A stretch of 64,000 nt of DNA, from assembly GCF_008638365.1 (NCBI RefSeq), contig NZ_VWVU01000005.1, positions 124,001-188,000 of the forward strand, written 5' to 3'. Origin of the DNA: Nocardiopsis quinghaiensis (GTDB lineage: Bacteria; Actinomycetota; Actinomycetes; Streptosporangiales; Streptosporangiaceae). How positions within the stretch are numbered: position 1 is the first letter of the stretch; each line of letters starts with the position of its first letter. Shown here in pieces: positions 60,669 through 64,000 of the stretch. A program made the translations under genes and the position numbers. Under the pieces are notes generated by a model. The model did no database searches. It was not told the DNA's origin and was given only the letters and a program-made list of their open reading frames with translations.

Positions 60669-62258
60669 TCACACGAAGGGGACCACGGAACAGACGGTGG
60701 CCACCCCGAGCCCCAGCGCGAGCACGCGGTAGTTCTTGTACCACGGCGTCCCGACCAGGTCCTCGGACTCCTGCCGCCAGGTCTTCCTGCTCCAGGTGAT
60801 CTCGGCGACCTTCTCCGCCGGCGGCGCCTCGGTCGCCAGGGAGACGGCCACGAACACCACCAGGCTCAGCACGAGCATGATCCCGGTGGCGTACAGGAAC
60901 TGGAGGTCGAACACCCCGAAGACCTCGCCCAGGAAGAACGCCGCCAGCCCGACCGGGACGACGGCCAGGGTCCACACCCCCGCCGGGGTGGAGGCGCGCT
61001 TCCAGAACAGTCCGCCGAGCAGCACCACGACCAGGGGCATGGTCACATAGCCCAGGAACGACTGGAAGTAGGCCACGATGCCGGAGAAGGTCAGGATCAC
61101 CGGTGCCCACAGGGCCGCCGCCAGCAGGAAGACGCCGACGAGGATCCGTCCGATGGTCAGCAGCTGCCGCTCGGTGAACTCGCGCCGTCGGGTCCTGATG
61201 AAGTCGTTGACCACCAGGCTGGAGGCACCGTTGAGCACCGAGTCGAGCGTGGACATCAGGGCGAAGAGGAGCGCGGCGATGATGACGCCGCGCAGGCCCA
61301 CGGGAACGAAGTCGAAGATCAGCGCGGGCCACACCATGTCGCTGTTGGGCACCTCGTCGGCGTCGTAGATGCCGCGGCCCAGGACCCCGGGAAAGACGAG
61401 CAGGACCAGCACGGGCAGCTGCAGCGACCCGGCGAAGAGCGCGCCCCACCGGCCGTGGTCGATGTTCTTGGCGGCCAGGACCCGCTGGACGACGATGTGG
61501 TTGGTCACCCACACGTAGAACGACAGCCAGATCGCACCGGTGAAGATCCCCGGCCACGGCAGGAAGTCGTCGTCGGCCGGGGGCGCGACCGTGAACCCGC
61601 CCTCCGGCGCCAGCTCGGGCAGCACCGACAGGTCGAAGTCGAACTGGGCCAGGACGGTGACGAAGAGCGCGGCACCGGCGGAGAACAGCACCACGCCCTG
61701 GATGGTGTCGGTGACCATCACCGCTCTCAGGCCGCCGACCAGAACGTACCCGCCGCCCAGCACGGCGATGATCGCGATGTGCACTCCCAGCGGCACCTCG
61801 GGGAACAGCAGGGACAGCACCAGCGAACCGGCGAACATCGATCCGGCGCTGTCGAGCAGCATGGCCGTGACGACGGTGAAGCCGGAGAAGGCGTAACGGG
61901 CCCGGCGGTCGTAGCGTTTTTCGAGGAACTCCGGAACGGTGGTGATCCTGGACTGCAGGTAGAAGGGCAGGATCAGCAGCGCGAACACGAGCAGCACGAT
62001 CGTGGCGATCCACTCGTAGTTCCACACGGAGATGCCCGTCTCGAACCCGGCACCTGCCAGACCCAGGTACTGCGTGCCCCCGAACTGGGTGGCGTAGAGG
62101 GAGAACCCGACCACCGGCCAGACCATCGTGCGGCCGGCGAGGAAGTAGCTCTCGGAGCCCTTCTGCTTGCGCCCCACCCACAGGGCCACGCCCACGATCG
62201 CGGCCACACACGCCGCGATGGCCACCATGTCGATCACGGTGAGTTCGAAATCCGGCAC
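60669..62258 (-). CDS. Sodium:solute symporter (SSS/SGLT family)
   Basis: A 529-residue membrane protein with about 13 hydrophobic helices. Family features: FLAGRTMVWPVVGFSLYATQFGGTQYLGLAGAGF, the Na+-site helix YVLVGGLRAVMVTDTIQGVVLF and ALMSTLDSVLNGASSLVVNDF. It imports a sugar or organic solute together with Na+. The substrate is unknown; the divergent glucose dehydrogenase gene suggests a sugar. Start at the ATG 62258 directly before the first helix. Confidence 0.9.
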   Translation of the reverse strand: MPDFELTVIDMVAIAACVAAIVGVALWVGRKQKGSESYFLAGRTMVWPVVGFSLYATQFGGTQYLGLAGAGFETGISVWNYEWIATIVLLVFALLILPFYLQSRITTVPEFLEKRYDRRARYAFSGFTVVTAMLLDSAGSMFAGSLVLSLLFPEVPLGVHIAIIAVLGGGYVLVGGLRAVMVTDTIQGVVLFSAGAALFVTVLAQFDFDLSVLPELAPEGGFTVAPPADDDFLPWPGIFTGAIWLSFYVWVTNHIVVQRVLAAKNIDHGRWGALFAGSLQLPVLVLLVFPGVLGRGIYDADEVPNSDMVWPALIFDFVPVGLRGVIIAALLFALMSTLDSVLNGASSLVVNDFIRTRRREFTERQLLTIGRILVGVFLLAAALWAPVILTFSGIVAYFQSFLGYVTMPLVVVLLGGLFWKRASTPAGVWTLAVVPVGLAAFFLGEVFGVFDLQFLYATGIMLVLSLVVFVAVSLATEAPPAEKVAEITWSRKTWRQESEDLVGTPWYKNYRVLALGLGVATVCSVVPFV

Positions 62259-62748
62259 ATCCTCCTCCTAGCGGTGGTCGCTGTCGCGGCGGCCGGGCCG
62301 CGACCGTGGGTCGCTTCCGTGGTCCTCGGCGTGGAGGACCGGTACCGAGTGGCGGGCTTCGCGGACCAGGCGGAGGGGGACCGCCCGGCGTGCGGCGCCG
62401 CACGGTGCTCCCGCCTCGGGCCCCGACGGCCCCGAGCCCCGCGCCGACCGCGGAAGCGGTGCCGGTCACCGTCATCTCGTTCCGCCTGCCCCACCGCACC
62501 CGTGCGTATGCGGGATCGACGCCCCGGGCGCCGGATCCGACCGGTTGACCCCTCCCTCGTGTGTCACACGCGGCAGCCGGGTAGCCGCTTGGCAGAATCG
62601 CCGGGTAGGCGGGAGCGCCTCCGCCTCCTCCGGGCCGTCGGCCGGGTGCCCGCCCGGTCGGCCGACGCCCCGGGGCCGTTCGCTCGGCAGGGCGGCCCGA
62701 CGGCGACCCAGCAGTGGACGAGCGGCTCGGACGAAGGGATGGACGATC
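62259..62748. promoter_or_regulatory. Divergent intergenic region
   Basis: About 490 bases between the minus-strand symporter and the plus-strand dehydrogenase, which should hold both promoters. No gene or strong repeat is seen. AAGGGA lies about ten bases before the dehydrogenase ATG. Confidence 0.4.
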
Positions 62749-63795
62749 ATGCGTGCTCTGACAGTGGTGCCGTCGCAGGCCGACACGGTGCGGGTGGGTG
62801 AGGCCGAGGCCCCCGTGCCGGGCGCGGGGGAGCTGCTCGTCGACGGCCTCGCGCTGGGCGTGTGCGGTACCGACCGCGAGATCGCCCGGGGCGAGTACGG
62901 TGAGGCGCCGCCCGGCGAGGAGCACCTGGTCCTGGGGCACGAGTCCCTGGGGCGGGTGCGCGAGGCACCGGACGGCAGCGGCTTCGCGCCGGGTGACCTG
63001 GTGGTCGGGGTCGTGCGGCGGCCCGACCCCGAGCCGTGCGGCGCGTGCGGGCACGGCGAGTTCGACATGTGCCGCAACGGGCGGTTCACCGAACGCGGCA
63101 TCAAGGGCATCCACGGCTACGGGGCGCAGCAGTGGACGGTGGAGGCCGACTACGCGGTCAGGCTCGACCCGTCGCTGGAACGCGTCGGCGTGCTGATGGA
63201 ACCCACCACGATCGTCGCCAAGGCGTGGGAGCAGATCGAGAGGATCGGAAACCGGGCCTGGTTCGATCCGCGCCGCCTGCTCGTCACCGGCGCCGGGCCG
63301 ATCGGCCTGCTGGCCGCCCTGCTCGGGGTCCAGCGCGGACTCGACGTGCACGTCCTGGACCGGGTGGAGACGGGGCCCAAACCCGACCTGGTGACCGACC
63401 TGGGAGCGACGTACCACACCGGGGGCATCGCCGACGTCGTCGCCGGGGGAGAGCCCGACGTGATCATCGAGGCCACCGGCGCGTCCCCGCTCATCCTGGA
63501 CGCGATGACCCACAACGCGCCCTACGGCATCGTCTGCCTCACCGGCATCTCCACGAGCGGCCGGACGATCGGTATCGACGCGGGCGCGGTCAACCGCGAG
63601 ATCGTCCTGGAGAACGACGTGCTCGTCGGGTCCGTCAACGCCAACCTGCGCCACTACGAACTGGCCGCCCAGGCGCTGGCCCGGGCCGACCGCTCCTGGC
63701 TGGAGCGGATGATCACCCGGCGGCTGCCGCTGGAGCGCGCGCACGAGGCGTTCGAGCCCGGCGGCGACAACATCAAGACCGTCATCGACCTCTGA
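62749..63795 (+). CDS. Glucose 1-dehydrogenase (zinc MDR family)
   Basis: A 348-residue medium-chain dehydrogenase close to archaeal and actinobacterial glucose dehydrogenases. Catalytic zinc site: Cys in GVCGTDREIARGEYG and GHESLG; structural Cys in CGACGHGEFDMC; NAD(P) site LLVTGAGPIGLLAALLG. ERGIKGIHGYGAQQW and EPTTIVAKAWEQIE are typical of the glucose-binding branch. It oxidises D-glucose to gluconolactone. It is divergent from a sugar-type symporter. All motif residues are present. Confidence 0.85.
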   Translation: MRALTVVPSQADTVRVGEAEAPVPGAGELLVDGLALGVCGTDREIARGEYGEAPPGEEHLVLGHESLGRVREAPDGSGFAPGDLVVGVVRRPDPEPCGACGHGEFDMCRNGRFTERGIKGIHGYGAQQWTVEADYAVRLDPSLERVGVLMEPTTIVAKAWEQIERIGNRAWFDPRRLLVTGAGPIGLLAALLGVQRGLDVHVLDRVETGPKPDLVTDLGATYHTGGIADVVAGGEPDVIIEATGASPLILDAMTHNAPYGIVCLTGISTSGRTIGIDAGAVNREIVLENDVLVGSVNANLRHYELAAQALARADRSWLERMITRRLPLERAHEAFEPGGDNIKTVIDL

Positions 63796-64000
63796 GCGGG
63801 TCTGGCAGCTTCGTGGGACCACGGATTCGCTGTGGCCGCGGTCGGTGTTCCGGACGGCCGCGGTTCACCGGTGGCCGGCTGGTTCCGACGGCCCCTCTCC
63901 CTCCCGGACGCGACTCCCGCCCGGGCACACCGCGGACCGGCCGATCTCACACGGCCCGCTCACGTCCCGGCCAACGGGGGAACCCGAACCGCAAGCAGTG
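63796..64000. other. Sequence after the dehydrogenase gene to the window end
   Basis: About 200 bases with no convincing gene, RNA or terminator. Nothing can be stated except that the next gene lies beyond the edge. Confidence 0.4.

Noticed and set aside
60565..63822. Open frame of more than 1000 codons on the minus strand across the symporter and dehydrogenase
   Set aside because: It crosses two well-supported genes out of frame and is Arg/Gly/His-rich noise.

Overview
The window is high-GC DNA with dense, overlapping genes, GTG starts, GTGA/ATGA stop-start junctions and several near-leaderless or GGAGG-led genes. This is typical of a filamentous or spore-forming actinomycete. Family content (Uma2, DUF397, DUF421, Mak_N_cap, HxlR, type II Wadjet, aerobic B12 genes) would suit Nocardiopsis or a relative, but the species cannot be proven from the sequence.

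Layout. 1-1.1 kb: the N-terminal part of a restriction-modification enzyme, broken by two apparent frameshifts and running off the left edge. 1.5-9.6 kb: accessory genes, namely membrane-anchored Pro/Glu-repeat protein, PD-(D/E)XK-like protein, CYTH protein, a three-gene WXG/DUF1023 operon, and a decayed gene with a LuxR-type HTH. 9.7-19.1 kb: single-gene metabolic and regulatory units (two-domain VOC dioxygenase-like, MBL hydrolase, MmcQ/YjbR, YdcF, ArsR-VOC pair, NmrA-like/HxlR divergent pair, DUF421, a secreted PHM-like copper protein, DoxX). 19.3-27.5 kb: a complete type II Wadjet (JetABCD) anti-plasmid defence operon. 27.6-29.1 kb: three small genes (unknown, SdpI-like, DUF1330).

29.2-52.5 kb: a large aerobic cobalamin region under four cobalamin riboswitches. 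It holds cobG-cobH-cobIJ-cobM, convergent cobL, chelatase-cobO-cobBC, cobQK-cobF-cobN, and a binding-protein-dependent uptake transporter. A TnpB element sits between cobM and cobL, and Uma2/DUF397 genes sit between cobBC and cobQK. The set covers precorrin-2 to cobyric acid and adenosylation. No SUMT (cobA), cobD or nucleotide-loop genes are in the window. CobG ends before its expected iron-sulfur domain. Three protein fusions occur, and a short hairpin-containing repeat recurs inside or between cob reading frames.

52.6-64 kb: a styrene monooxygenase (StyA)-like flavoprotein, a small membrane protein, an FUSC-type membrane protein, an acyl-CoA/malonyl-CoA synthetase, a cupin, an ankyrin protein facing a KatA catalase with its Fur-family regulator, a sodium:solute symporter and a glucose 1-dehydrogenase.

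Several accessory genes (restriction enzyme, LuxR-like gene, DUF397) each need a small indel correction to read through, while the B12 and Wadjet genes are intact. Either these genes are decaying or the assembly has local indel errors.
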